Shown: piece after piece, positions 17,306-24,665 of the stretch
Numbering within the stretch: the first letter of the stretch is position 1
How the letters are laid out: each line of letters opens with the position of its first letter
Source of the DNA: Thermomicrobiales bacterium
GTDB taxonomy: Bacteria; Chloroflexota; Chloroflexia; Thermomicrobiales; CFX8
Length of the DNA: 64,000 bases
Direction of reading: 5' to 3'
NCBI GenBank assembly: GCA_037045155.1
Contig: JBAOIG010000003.1
Location: forward strand, 62,001-126,000
The notes under the pieces: generated by a model
The model's input: the letters and a program-made list of their open reading frames with translations, nothing else
Told to the model about the DNA's origin: nothing
The model's database searches: none
Translations under genes and position numbers: made by a program

Positions 17306-17836
17306 ATGGATGAGCGACAGTCGTCGCATGGGGACCAGTCTGGTGCGGGCCGGCCGCGCCGCTTCGTGAGCAGCGGCCCGGGCCGCTCCTTTTCTCGCCG
17401 CAAGGTCTGCGGATTCTGCGTCGATGGCATCAATCACGTCGATTACAAGGACGTCCCGCGCCTGCGGCGCTACGTCTCTGATCGAGGCATGATCGAGCCG
17501 CGCCGCAAGAGCGGAACCTGCGCCAAGCACCAACGCTCGTTGGCAGTCGCGATCAAGCGCGCCCGGCATCTGTCGCTGCTCTCCTTCACCGAGGGCTCGC
17601 GCGAGGGTCGAGATCGCGGCGGTCGGGGCGAGCGCGGTGGTCGTGGCCGAGACCGTGGTCCTCGAGACTTCGGCGACCGCGGGCCACGCGAATTTGGTGA
17701 CCGCGGGCCGCGTGACTTCGGCGACCGTGGGCCTCGAGACTTTGGTGACCGCGGGCCGCGCAGCTTCAGCGATCGTGGGCCGCGTGAGGACTTCCGCGAC
17801 GCAGGGTCGCGACCGCAGACCGAGAGCAACGATTAG
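17306..17836 (+). CDS. rpsR: 30S ribosomal protein S18 with RGPRDF repeat tail
   Basis: S6 partner on the 30S platform; 176 aa where about 75-100 is usual. The core (about residues 31-95) has KVCGFCVDG, VDYKDVPRLRRYVSDRGMI and KHQRSLAVAIKRARH. Four potential zinc ligands are present (Cys35, Cys38, Cys72, His75), so this is the zinc-binding form. After residue 96 there is an Arg/Gly-rich stretch and then tandem eight-residue units of the type GDRGPRDF. The ATG at 17306 follows GAGGAAGAAG. Confidence 0.93.
   Translation: MDERQSSHGDQSGAGRPRRFVSSGPGRSFSRRKVCGFCVDGINHVDYKDVPRLRRYVSDRGMIEPRRKSGTCAKHQRSLAVAIKRARHLSLLSFTEGSREGRDRGGRGERGGRGRDRGPRDFGDRGPREFGDRGPRDFGDRGPRDFGDRGPRSFSDRGPREDFRDAGSRPQTESND
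17648..17791 (+). repeat. 24-bp tandem repeat inside rpsR
   Basis: Six in-frame 24-bp units encoding variants of GDRGPRDF (RDF, REF, RDF, RDF, RSF, RED endings). The nucleotide copies differ mostly at third positions, showing that the protein repeat is older than the last slippage event or is under selection at the protein level. Confidence 0.9.
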
Positions 17837-17854
17837 GCGCGTGGGCGCTTGTGT

Positions 17855-17912
17855 CGCCAGTTTCAGCTGGCGCGAGTGTTCCGCAGGAACCCGGTGGTTG
17901 CCGGGTTCCTGC
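17855..17912 (+). terminator. Double hairpin after rpsR
   Basis: Two inverted repeats follow the rpsR stop: CGCCAG/CTGGCG (17855-17872) and a perfect 12-bp GCAGGAACCCGG / CCGGGTTCCTGC (17883-17894 with 17901-17912). The second is a likely end of the ribosomal operon, although it lacks a T tract. Confidence 0.6.
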
Positions 17913-17959
17913 CACGTGACCTTGCCTGCGTCCGGCTTCAGCGAAGCGAGATTCGCCGC

Positions 17960-19450
17960 ATGCTAGATGGAATTCGTGAACGCGCCCGGAACGTTTTCTC
18001 TCGCTCCGGGGCGCAGCCGCAGCGGCGGGTCACCCGCCGTGAACGCGAAGACCGCCAGAAACGTCTGCTGTATATCGCCACGGGCATCGCCGGGGCGGTG
18101 GTTATCATCGCGCTCGTGGTTGGCGCTTCATATCAGTATTACTTCTACCCGCGCAGCGCCGTTGCAACGGTCAATGGCACGAAGATCGAACGACGCGATT
18201 ACTGGATGGTCCGTGGGCTGCAGTTGCGCCAGAACCTCGCGCAGCTGAATCAGCAATATCAGATGACCCAGCCGGATCAACGCCCTCAGCTCGAGCAGCA
18301 GGCACAAACCATCACCGACGAGCTGAAGGACGTGCGCGGCGCTGCCCTGGCTGAGGACACGATCTCGGCGATGGTCGATAACGTGATCGTTCTCCAGCAC
18401 ATGGGCGAGTTCGGGATTCAGATCACACAGGCCGAGATGGACGAGTTCACCGCCGCGCAGTTCGCGCCCGGGCCGTTGAGCTCGCCGACCCCGACTCCGC
18501 CGGTTGACGCGACCGCCGCGGCCTGGGCGACCGGCACCAGTGAAGCCAAGGCTGCCGAGGCAACTCAGACAATGCAGGCGATGGAGACTGCCGCCGCTGC
18601 CGCCTCGCCAACCGGCGAGATCACCGGCACCCCGGAGGCCACCGGAACCGTCGCTACGTCGCCAACGTCGGAGGCGACCACCACTGCCCCGGCAGTAGTC
18701 GAGACGGGCACACCGGCCACCGATGGCACGCCATCTGGCTCGCCAGTGATTCCACCCTCGCCGACCCCGTCTCCGACGATCGCGGCCGACGCCGCGCGGG
18801 CGACGGCGGTGTCGCGGATCGACCAGTACACGACCAACTTCCTCAAGCCGTCCGGAATGACACGTGCGGATTATGACCGTTTGATCGTCAGGCCGGAGCT
18901 GGCGAAGTCGAAGGTGCGAGAGCAGCTCGAGGGCAAGGTGCCGCAACGCGCCGATCAGATCCACGCGGCCCATATCCTTGTCGCCACCGAAGATGCGGCG
19001 AAAGCTGTCGAAGACAGGCTCGCCAAGGGTGAGGACTTCGCCGCAGTCGCGAAAGAAGTCAGCACCGACACGCAAACTGCCGGCAACGGTGGCGATCTGG
19101 GGTGGTTCCCGCGGGGCGTGATGGTCGCGCCATTCGAGGCCGCTGCCTTCGCGCTAAAGCCCGACGAGGTATCCGCGCCGGTGCAATCAACGTTCGGCTG
19201 GCACGTCATCAAGGTGTTCGAGGTCGAGCAGGATCGACCGCTGACGCTGGATATGGTGCAGTCGCTGAAAGTGCGGGCGTACAACGACTGGGTCCAGAAG
19301 CAACGTGATGCTAGCGAGATCACGTCGGCTGTGCCGTTGACGACGCTTCAGCGCCAGCAGAACCAGTCCAGCAATTCGACATTCCAGGCGCCGGCGGACG
19401 CGCCACAGCCACCGCCGCCAACCTTGGCGCCGGCCTCACCGGCGCCGTAA
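17960..19450 (+). CDS. Membrane-anchored parvulin-type peptidyl-prolyl isomerase (PpiC/PrsA-like)
   Basis: Extracytoplasmic folding factor, 496 aa from the ATG at 17960; a longer in-phase start lies inside the terminator. A basic N-terminus and one transmembrane segment (about residues 36-58) anchor it outside the membrane. A SurA-like N-terminal domain starts ATVNGTKIERRDYWM, then a long Thr/Pro/Ala-rich insert (about residues 175-280) interrupts it. The parvulin domain spans about residues 333-425 with HAAHILVATEDAAK, GGDLGWFPRG and STFGWHVIKVFEV. The C-terminus is Pro/Ala-rich. It probably assists secreted proteins, of which this window encodes many. Confidence 0.88.
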   Translation: MLDGIRERARNVFSRSGAQPQRRVTRREREDRQKRLLYIATGIAGAVVIIALVVGASYQYYFYPRSAVATVNGTKIERRDYWMVRGLQLRQNLAQLNQQYQMTQPDQRPQLEQQAQTITDELKDVRGAALAEDTISAMVDNVIVLQHMGEFGIQITQAEMDEFTAAQFAPGPLSSPTPTPPVDATAAAWATGTSEAKAAEATQTMQAMETAAAAASPTGEITGTPEATGTVATSPTSEATTTAPAVVETGTPATDGTPSGSPVIPPSPTPSPTIAADAARATAVSRIDQYTTNFLKPSGMTRADYDRLIVRPELAKSKVREQLEGKVPQRADQIHAAHILVATEDAAKAVEDRLAKGEDFAAVAKEVSTDTQTAGNGGDLGWFPRGVMVAPFEAAAFALKPDEVSAPVQSTFGWHVIKVFEVEQDRPLTLDMVQSLKVRAYNDWVQKQRDASEITSAVPLTTLQRQQNQSSNSTFQAPADAPQPPPPTLAPASPAP

Positions 19451-19457
19451 TGACCCC

Positions 19458-19492
19458 CCTCCGGCGCGGGCATTGGCTGCCCGTGCCGGAGG
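19458..19492 (+). terminator. 15-bp hairpin after the PpiC gene
   Basis: CCTCCGGCGCGGGCA pairs with TGCCCGTGCCGGAGG (one G-T wobble) around TTGGC, eight bases after the stop. No T tract follows. Confidence 0.6.
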
Positions 19493-19571
19493 ACAGCGGC
19501 GCTGGCCACCTTGGCGCGAGTGGATCGACCCTGCCGGCATCGCGAAAGTTGCGGGGGGTGGTTGAAACGCG

Positions 19572-20663
19572 ATGAGTGACCCGGAACTCCAGGACTGGGC
19601 GCGCAGTGAGCAAGGCCCGGGTCAGTCTGTGCCGAGCATCTGGCCGGCCGCGCACGGCGCCGGTCGCGGCGTCGGCATTGCCCTTCTGGTCATCGAGCTG
19701 CTGGCCGTAGCCGTTGGCTTCTGGCGCACACAGTCCGCATCGGGGCTGGTTCTCTGGCTCCTCTGGCTGCTGATTCTGGGGATGATTGTCCTTGGCGCGA
19801 TCACTGCCAAGCTCGTGCGTGGCGTCGGGACGATGTCCTACGTCATCGACGACCATCGGTTGACGGTCTTCTGGACCGGCCACAAGCACGTAATCGCGCT
19901 TGCCGAGATCATCGAGGTCGAATACGACCCGTACCTGCCGGTCCCATCGTCAGGCTGGGAGCCGCTGTGGCCCGGCCTCGTTGTCTGGACACGCAGGCGG
20001 GGTGACGGCATCTGGCGTGCCTGGGCAACGCTCCCTCCGCGCGGTCGGGTTCGTATTCGGACAATGACCGGTGGCGTCGAGATCTCTCCAAGCCGCCCGA
20101 TCCGCTTTCTCGTCGATATCGACCGACGTCGCGCCGGTGGCCCTGCGCCTGCTGTCGAGATGCGCTCCCAGTCAAAAGCAGGACACTGGAGCGAGCCAGC
20201 CGAGCCGTGGCGCGAGCCAGACTCCCCGACGGCGCATGACCGGCCGGCCGGTGCCGAGCCCGCGATCGAGACGGACCGTGCGACGCGAACGGAGCTCGGC
20301 CTGCTTCGATATGCCTACCGGCAACTCTTCCACAAAGAAATCCTTGGCGACCGGCTGTCGTCGAACCTGATCGCAGTCGGAGTAATCATCCCTCTGCTCA
20401 TGGTTGTCTATCTGTTCAGCCAGCTCGCGGGAGTGGCGGATCCGGTCGCGCTGCATTGGGACGCGCTCGGCGAAGTCGATCGCCTCGGCCCTCCGTCGGC
20501 GCTCTGGCAGCTGCCGATGCTGGCCGCATTCGTACTGGTTGGCAATACTGTGCTGGCGACGGCGCTGGTCACTGTCGATCGCTTCCTGTCCCGGTTGATG
20601 CTCGCGGCGATACCGATCGTGCAGCTCGTTGCGACGGTCGCGCTGGTGCGCGCTGTCGGCTGA
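19572..20663 (+). CDS. PH-domain membrane protein with C-terminal DUF1648-like segment
   Basis: Integral membrane protein of 363 aa, function unknown. Two transmembrane segments (about residues 36-55 and 60-80) are followed by a bacterial PH-like domain (VRGVGTMSYVIDDHRLTVFWTG onward), then a hydrophilic stretch and three more membrane segments. Between the last helices is VALHWDALGEVDRLG, which resembles the conserved loop of DUF1648 proteins (HWNxxGxxD). Members of these families are found with sporulation or membrane-homeostasis genes, but nothing here fixes a role. Confidence 0.75.
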   Translation: MSDPELQDWARSEQGPGQSVPSIWPAAHGAGRGVGIALLVIELLAVAVGFWRTQSASGLVLWLLWLLILGMIVLGAITAKLVRGVGTMSYVIDDHRLTVFWTGHKHVIALAEIIEVEYDPYLPVPSSGWEPLWPGLVVWTRRRGDGIWRAWATLPPRGRVRIRTMTGGVEISPSRPIRFLVDIDRRRAGGPAPAVEMRSQSKAGHWSEPAEPWREPDSPTAHDRPAGAEPAIETDRATRTELGLLRYAYRQLFHKEILGDRLSSNLIAVGVIIPLLMVVYLFSQLAGVADPVALHWDALGEVDRLGPPSALWQLPMLAAFVLVGNTVLATALVTVDRFLSRLMLAAIPIVQLVATVALVRAVG

Positions 20664-20753
20664 TCAGTTCGCGTCGCGTCGCAGTGCGCGGTCGTTGCTA
20701 TACTGGCCTCGCAAGGCATGGTCTCGGTCGCTCGCAGTGACGGTTGGGGTGAC

Positions 20754-21407
20754 ATGGCTAATCTCATCACCGTCGGGCGCGTTGTGCTGCTCTTCGGCGC
20801 GATTGCGACACTCTACAGCAGTAGCTATATCGCGATCTTTCTTGCCGGACTTGTCATCGCCCTCGTGTTCGCTGGAGATGGGTTCGATGGCTGGGTAGCG
20901 CGTAAACGCGGTTCGACATCACAGCTCGGCGCTGTGCTCGATATCGCGGGTGACCGGGTGGTCGAGAATGCCCTCTGGGTTGTCTTCGCTCACCTTGGGC
21001 TGGTCGGGGTCTGGGCCCCGTTGGTTATCCTGACGCGCTCGTTCACCGTAGATGTCATGCGCTCGGTCGCGCTGGCCGAGGGCAAGACGCCGTTCGGAGA
21101 CCAGACGATGATGCGCTCGCGCCTGACCTGGTTTCTGACCGCGTCACGCTTCAGCCGCGCCGCCTATGGCTGGTCCAAGGCGCTCGGATTCGTCTTTCTT
21201 GCCTGGTTCGTCGCCTGGCAGCTGCCCGATGCCGACGGGCGGTTCCTCGATATCCTGTACAACCATCAGGTGTTTCGCGCCGTTGGCTGGGTCCTCGTCT
21301 ACGCCTCGGTCACGCTGTGCGTGGTTCGTGGTCTGCCAGTGATCTACGATGCGATGTATTACCTCAAGGAACCTGCCGATCGGGTCGAGCAGAGTGAGCG
21401 AACGTAG
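20754..21407 (+). CDS. CDP-alcohol phosphatidyltransferase
   Basis: Integral membrane enzyme that moves a phosphatidyl group from CDP-diacylglycerol to an alcohol. 217 aa from ATG 20754, preceded by GGTTGGGGTGAC; an in-phase ATG twelve codons earlier is less likely. The active-site signature DGFDGWVARKRGSTS with G and two Asp following (LGAVLDIAGDR) starts near residue 43. Overlap with an acyltransferase gene recalls the phosphatidylinositol-mannoside loci of Actinobacteria, so inositol is a possible acceptor, but glycerol phosphate is equally open. Confidence 0.88.
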   Translation: MANLITVGRVVLLFGAIATLYSSSYIAIFLAGLVIALVFAGDGFDGWVARKRGSTSQLGAVLDIAGDRVVENALWVVFAHLGLVGVWAPLVILTRSFTVDVMRSVALAEGKTPFGDQTMMRSRLTWFLTASRFSRAAYGWSKALGFVFLAWFVAWQLPDADGRFLDILYNHQVFRAVGWVLVYASVTLCVVRGLPVIYDAMYYLKEPADRVEQSERT

Positions 21408-22467
21408 CCCGCGCCTGCTCGATAAGCCGAGCATCCCCCCACGCAAGCCAGAGAATCGCAAGCAACGCTGGGGAATTGTTGTGGCGTGGCTGTTTGCGAA
21501 CTTCACCCGGGTTACGCCGATCCGCGTGGGATATCTGCTCTCCGATCGTGTCGGAGATCTCCTCTACTGGCGCACCCGCGTCTATCGGCTGAGCGTGATC
21601 GACAACCTGCGCCACGTCTACCGTGGACAGATCAGCGAGATGGCGCTTCGTCGTCAGGCGCGACGTGTATTCCGAACATCGGCCCGCAACTTCTGGGATC
21701 TGGGCCGGCTGCCGCACATGGCGCCCGAAGAGTTCAGTCGGATTGTCCGGCTACCGGAACACGACTGGTCTCTGATCGAGTCGATCAGAGATGAGCGCAC
21801 GGGTGGAATCATCCTCACCGGCCATTTCGGCGCGTTCGATTTCGCCAGCCAGACGCTCTTTACGCGTGGCTACAATCCCTACGTGCTGACCGCTCCGACT
21901 GTCGGAGAGTTTGTGTACGCTGCCGTCTCGTGGTTGCGCAGGGGCCAGGATGCGCCGCTCGAGGACGTCTCGCCAGCGGCGATCCGGCGGATGATGCGCG
22001 TGCTGCGAGGGGGCGGCTTCGTCGGCCTCGTTGCCGATCGCGACTTCGCGGACTCTGGTCAACTGGTCGAGCTGTTCGATGAACTCACGACACTACCAGT
22101 CGGCGCGGTGCGGCTGTCACGCGCTACCGGCGCGCCGATCATCCCGGTCTTCGCCGTCCGCGACGACGCGACCGGCCGCGCGCAACGCTATGCGTTCTTC
22201 ATCTCGGATCCGTTTACCATCGAGCGCACCGCCGATGAGGAGGCTGATGTCGCGGTCGGCCTGCGGAAGATGGCGGCCGTCCTTGAGCGCTACATCGCCA
22301 TGTTTCCCGAGCAATGGGTGATGTTCCACCGCGTCTGGCCTGAGGGGGCCAGAAGACGACGCCTCATCGACACAATCCGCGAGGCAACGGCGGAGCGGCT
22401 GGCGAGCGCTACTGGGCCAGACGACCAACCCGTGTCAGTGGCTGGCCCAGCCGAAGATCAGCGATAG
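21394..22467 (+). CDS. LpxL/HtrB-family lysophospholipid acyltransferase
   Basis: Membrane-associated acyltransferase of the lipid A biosynthesis / PatA family, 357 aa if it starts at GTG 21394, which overlaps the preceding gene by 14 bases. The catalytic HX4D is in GHFGAFDF (about residue 143), followed by a second block with GGGFVGLVADRDF and PVGAVRLSRATGAPIIPVFAV. Since outer-membrane lipid A is not expected in this phylum, a role in glycolipid acylation, as with PatA, is more likely; this is inference. Confidence 0.85.
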   Translation: MSERSPRLLDKPSIPPRKPENRKQRWGIVVAWLFANFTRVTPIRVGYLLSDRVGDLLYWRTRVYRLSVIDNLRHVYRGQISEMALRRQARRVFRTSARNFWDLGRLPHMAPEEFSRIVRLPEHDWSLIESIRDERTGGIILTGHFGAFDFASQTLFTRGYNPYVLTAPTVGEFVYAAVSWLRRGQDAPLEDVSPAAIRRMMRVLRGGGFVGLVADRDFADSGQLVELFDELTTLPVGAVRLSRATGAPIIPVFAVRDDATGRAQRYAFFISDPFTIERTADEEADVAVGLRKMAAVLERYIAMFPEQWVMFHRVWPEGARRRRLIDTIREATAERLASATGPDDQPVSVAGPAEDQR

Positions 22468-22949
22468 TTCACAAACTGCAGCGGCGTCTCAAATTCCTCC
22501 TGCTTGAGTGACTGAATCACCGTCTGCAGATCGTCGCGGTTCTTGCTGGAGACGCGGACGAGATCGCCCTGAATCTGCGGCGTCACCTTCTTGAACTCGG
22601 TGCGGATGCGTTTGCTCAGCTCCTTGGCAAACTCGTCGCTCAATCCTTCACGCAGCTTGACAACCTGGCGCAGCCGGCCGCCGGCCGCGTCCTCCTCCTT
22701 CTGATAGTCGAGGATCTTGAGCGACAGGCTCCGGCGTAATAGCTTGCTCTCCAGGATGTCCCGCACAGCGCGGAGCGACATTTCGGAGTCGGTCGAGACG
22801 ACGAGCTGGCTTGCTTCCTGCTCGATCGTCGTCTTCGTGTCCTTCAGGTCATAACGGGTGCCAATCTCCCGCGTCGCCTGGTCTACTGCGTTGCGCAACT
22901 CCTGATGGTCGAACTTCGAGACAATATCGAAGGAACTCTGTGCTGCCAT
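22458..22949 (-). CDS. yajQ: YajQ-family cyclic-di-GMP/nucleotide-binding protein
   Basis: 163-aa cytoplasmic protein of the UPF0234/YajQ family, known to bind nucleotides and, in Xanthomonas, cyclic di-GMP. Family blocks visible are SSFDIVSKFDHQELRNAVDQ, GTRYDLKDTKT and the ending TPLQFVNYR. Start ATG at 22949 with an AGAGAGG-rich region upstream. It converges with the acyltransferase, overlapping by ten bases at the 3' ends. A diguanylate cyclase is encoded 12 kb away at 34976. Confidence 0.93.
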   Translation of the reverse strand: MAAQSSFDIVSKFDHQELRNAVDQATREIGTRYDLKDTKTTIEQEASQLVVSTDSEMSLRAVRDILESKLLRRSLSLKILDYQKEEDAAGGRLRQVVKLREGLSDEFAKELSKRIRTEFKKVTPQIQGDLVRVSSKNRDDLQTVIQSLKQEEFETPLQFVNYR

Positions 22950-23113
22950 CGTTGCCGTTCACCTCTCTTTTCGCCTCCTAAGCATGTCCTAACCCATCGT
23001 TCCCTGACAACCACGCGGTGTGACGGGAATACGAGGGGCGCCGCTGATGCTGTATCGTGTGTTGCACCACGAATCGTGCGGTGAATCGGCCGCGCTAGCG
23101 AAGGGGTTGGGAT

Positions 23114-23356
23114 ATGGACGATCGTAAGGTCATGTCGATCGAGTACTGCCGCTCGTGAGGGTATCTCACACGTGCCGCCGGTCTGGCGGAGAAGGTGCTC
23201 GACAAGAACTCGGACAAGGTCAGCCAGTTGACGATGATCCCAAGCAGCGGCGGGGTCTTCGAGGTGATGCTCGGTGACGAGCTGATTTACTCGAAGAAGG
23301 AGACGGGTGATTTCCCCGATCCGGACAAGCTTGCCGAGCAGGTCGCAGCCGGCTGA
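23114..23356 (+). CDS. SelW/Rdx-family selenoprotein with in-frame TGA (CxxU)
   Basis: 80-residue thioredoxin-fold protein of the SelT/SelW/SelH (Rdx) family, read through TGA at 23156-23158 as selenocysteine. Residues 9-17 are I-E-Y-C-R-S-U-G-Y, so the CxxC redox motif of cysteine homologs becomes Cys12-x-x-Sec15. After the TGA the frame stays open and matches the family closely: LTRAAGLAEKVL, then IPSSGGVFEVMLG, ELIYSKK and TGDFPDPDKLAEQV, ending at a TGA at 23354. AAGGGG lies upstream of the ATG; an in-phase ATG at 23132 is an alternative start. A strong terminator follows. The role is presumably thiol-based redox chemistry. Sequence strongly supports readthrough over a pseudogene because the family motifs continue uninterrupted. 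Confidence 0.87.
23155..23189 (+). promoter_or_regulatory. Candidate bacterial SECIS element
   Basis: Two small hairpins can form at and after the Sec codon. GTGAG-GGTAT-CTCAC (23155-23169) contains the TGA itself. CCGCC-GGTCT-GGCGG (23175-23189) places a GG at the start of its 5-nt apical loop, 22 bases after the TGA. Bacterial SECIS models want an apical loop with an early G about 16-37 nt downstream of UGA, which fits. Recruitment of SelB is inferred. Confidence 0.55.
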
Positions 23357-23380
23357 TTCTCCCCCAATTCACCTGAATTG

Positions 23381-23412
23381 AAACAGCGCCGGGCATCGCC
23401 CCGGCGCTGTTT
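23381..23412 (+). terminator. Terminator after the selenoprotein gene
   Basis: Perfect 13-bp inverted repeat AAACAGCGCCGGG / CCCGGCGCTGTTT with a CATCGC loop and a GTCGTTGTT tail, 25 bases after the stop. It marks the selenoprotein gene as an independently terminated, real transcription unit. Confidence 0.8.
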
Positions 23413-23501
23413 GTCGTTGTTACTGGTTGCCGAGCGGCTCCCATCGGCAGATACTGAGCGTACCGTGGTCCGGACGCGGCATGACGAAGGGAAGATGAGC
23501 A

Positions 23502-24416
23502 ATGGCACGACCGTTGAAGATCGGGTTCATCCTGCCGCAGATAGAAGGCCGGCGCGAGGGGACGACCCCTGGTTGGACCGATATCCTCGCCGCGGCACAG
23601 GTCGCCGAGGATATCGGGTTCGATTCCCTCTGGCTCGTCGATCATCTGCTCTACCAGTTTGGACCGGACGATCCGCCTCGCGGTATCTGGGAGTGCTGGA
23701 CGCTGCTTTCGGCGCTCGCGGCAACGACGACCCGCGCCGAGCTCGGCACGCTGGTCACCTGCACCGGCTTTCGCAACCCGGCACTACTCGCAAAGATGGC
23801 CGACACGGTCGATGAGATCAGCGGCGGGCGCGTCATCCTCGGGCTTGGCGCAGGATATTACGAGCACGAGTACGCATCGTTCGGTTATCCATACGACCAT
23901 CGTGTCTCGCGGTTCGAGGAGGCGCTCCACATCATTGCGCCGCTGCTGCGTGACGGGCGGGCGACCTTTCGTGGCCAGTATTCCTCCGCCGAGGATTGTG
24001 AATTACGCCCGCGCGGTCCACGCCCGAAGGGGCTGCCGATCATGATCGGCACCGGCGGCGAGCGAATGCTACGGTTGACCGCCGAACATGCCGACGCATG
24101 GAACGGTTGGCTTGTCCGTGGGCAGAACCATCCGGATGCGATCCCGCCACTGCGTGAGCGGATCGACGCCGCCTGCCGTCAGATTGGCCGTGACCCGGCC
24201 ACGCTGACCCGGACGGCGACCGTCATGGTTGATCCGCGCCCGTCGGCAGTGCCGTCAAGAACCGGCCCGCTGGCCGGCACGCCCGAGGAGATCGCCGACG
24301 CGTTCCGTAGTTTTGCTCGCGAAGGCATCTCACACATCCAGATCGCCTCCCGGGTCACCAACGCAGAAGGTATCGAGCAGTTTCGCCCGATCCTGGCGGC
24401 GCTCGATCGAGACTGA
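23502..24416 (+). CDS. LLM-class F420-dependent oxidoreductase
   Basis: Luciferase-like monooxygenase family TIM-barrel protein, 304 aa, of the branch that commonly uses coenzyme F420. Start ATG 23502 after GAAGGGAAG. Visible family blocks are IGFILPQIEG, DIGFDSLWLVDHLLY, ATTTRAELGTLVTCTGFRNPALLAKMADTVD (read in parts) and GGRVILGLGAGYYEHEY, followed by the RFEEAL helix. The substrate is unknown. It sits alone between two terminators. Confidence 0.88.
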   Translation: MARPLKIGFILPQIEGRREGTTPGWTDILAAAQVAEDIGFDSLWLVDHLLYQFGPDDPPRGIWECWTLLSALAATTTRAELGTLVTCTGFRNPALLAKMADTVDEISGGRVILGLGAGYYEHEYASFGYPYDHRVSRFEEALHIIAPLLRDGRATFRGQYSSAEDCELRPRGPRPKGLPIMIGTGGERMLRLTAEHADAWNGWLVRGQNHPDAIPPLRERIDAACRQIGRDPATLTRTATVMVDPRPSAVPSRTGPLAGTPEEIADAFRSFAREGISHIQIASRVTNAEGIEQFRPILAALDRD

Positions 24417-24434
24417 ACGGAATATGCCGGACAA

Positions 24435-24471
24435 GACGAAAGCCGGCGGATAACTCGCACCGGCTTTCGTC
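24435..24471 (+). terminator. Terminator after the LLM gene
   Basis: Perfect 12-bp inverted repeat GACGAAAGCCGG / CCGGCTTTCGTC with a 13-nt loop, starting 18 bases after the stop. The following 195 bases up to the convergent gene hold nothing I can support. Confidence 0.65.
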
Positions 24472-24665
24472 AGGTGGTGGGGATGGTGGGATATTCGATT
24501 CTGAGGGCCGGTGGAAGCATCGCTTCTCCGACCATGACGGAGGATATCCCGATCCCGAATATGTCACACCGTCATAACGGACATATCGTCACCTGTCCAA
24601 ATGGTCAGGTAGCGAGAAGCACAGAGGGGCCGAAACTCGACCCCGCTGAACAACTTCGGAGGCGA

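Noticed and set aside
17648..17791. CRISPR-like or mobile repeat of 24 bp
   Set aside because: The units are contiguous, in frame within rpsR and vary at third codon positions; they are coding repeats.
23114..23158. Reading the SelW-like gene as a pseudogene with a nonsense codon
   Set aside because: The TGA falls exactly on the second Cys of the CxxC motif, and the downstream frame is intact and family-like to a natural stop and terminator. A random nonsense mutation would not be expected precisely there.
10554..24591. Shared 15-mer ACGGACATATCGTCA at 10556 and 24577 as a common operator
   Set aside because: One or two 15-base coincidences are expected by chance in a 64-kb window, and the second site lies in a terminator region with no gene to control.
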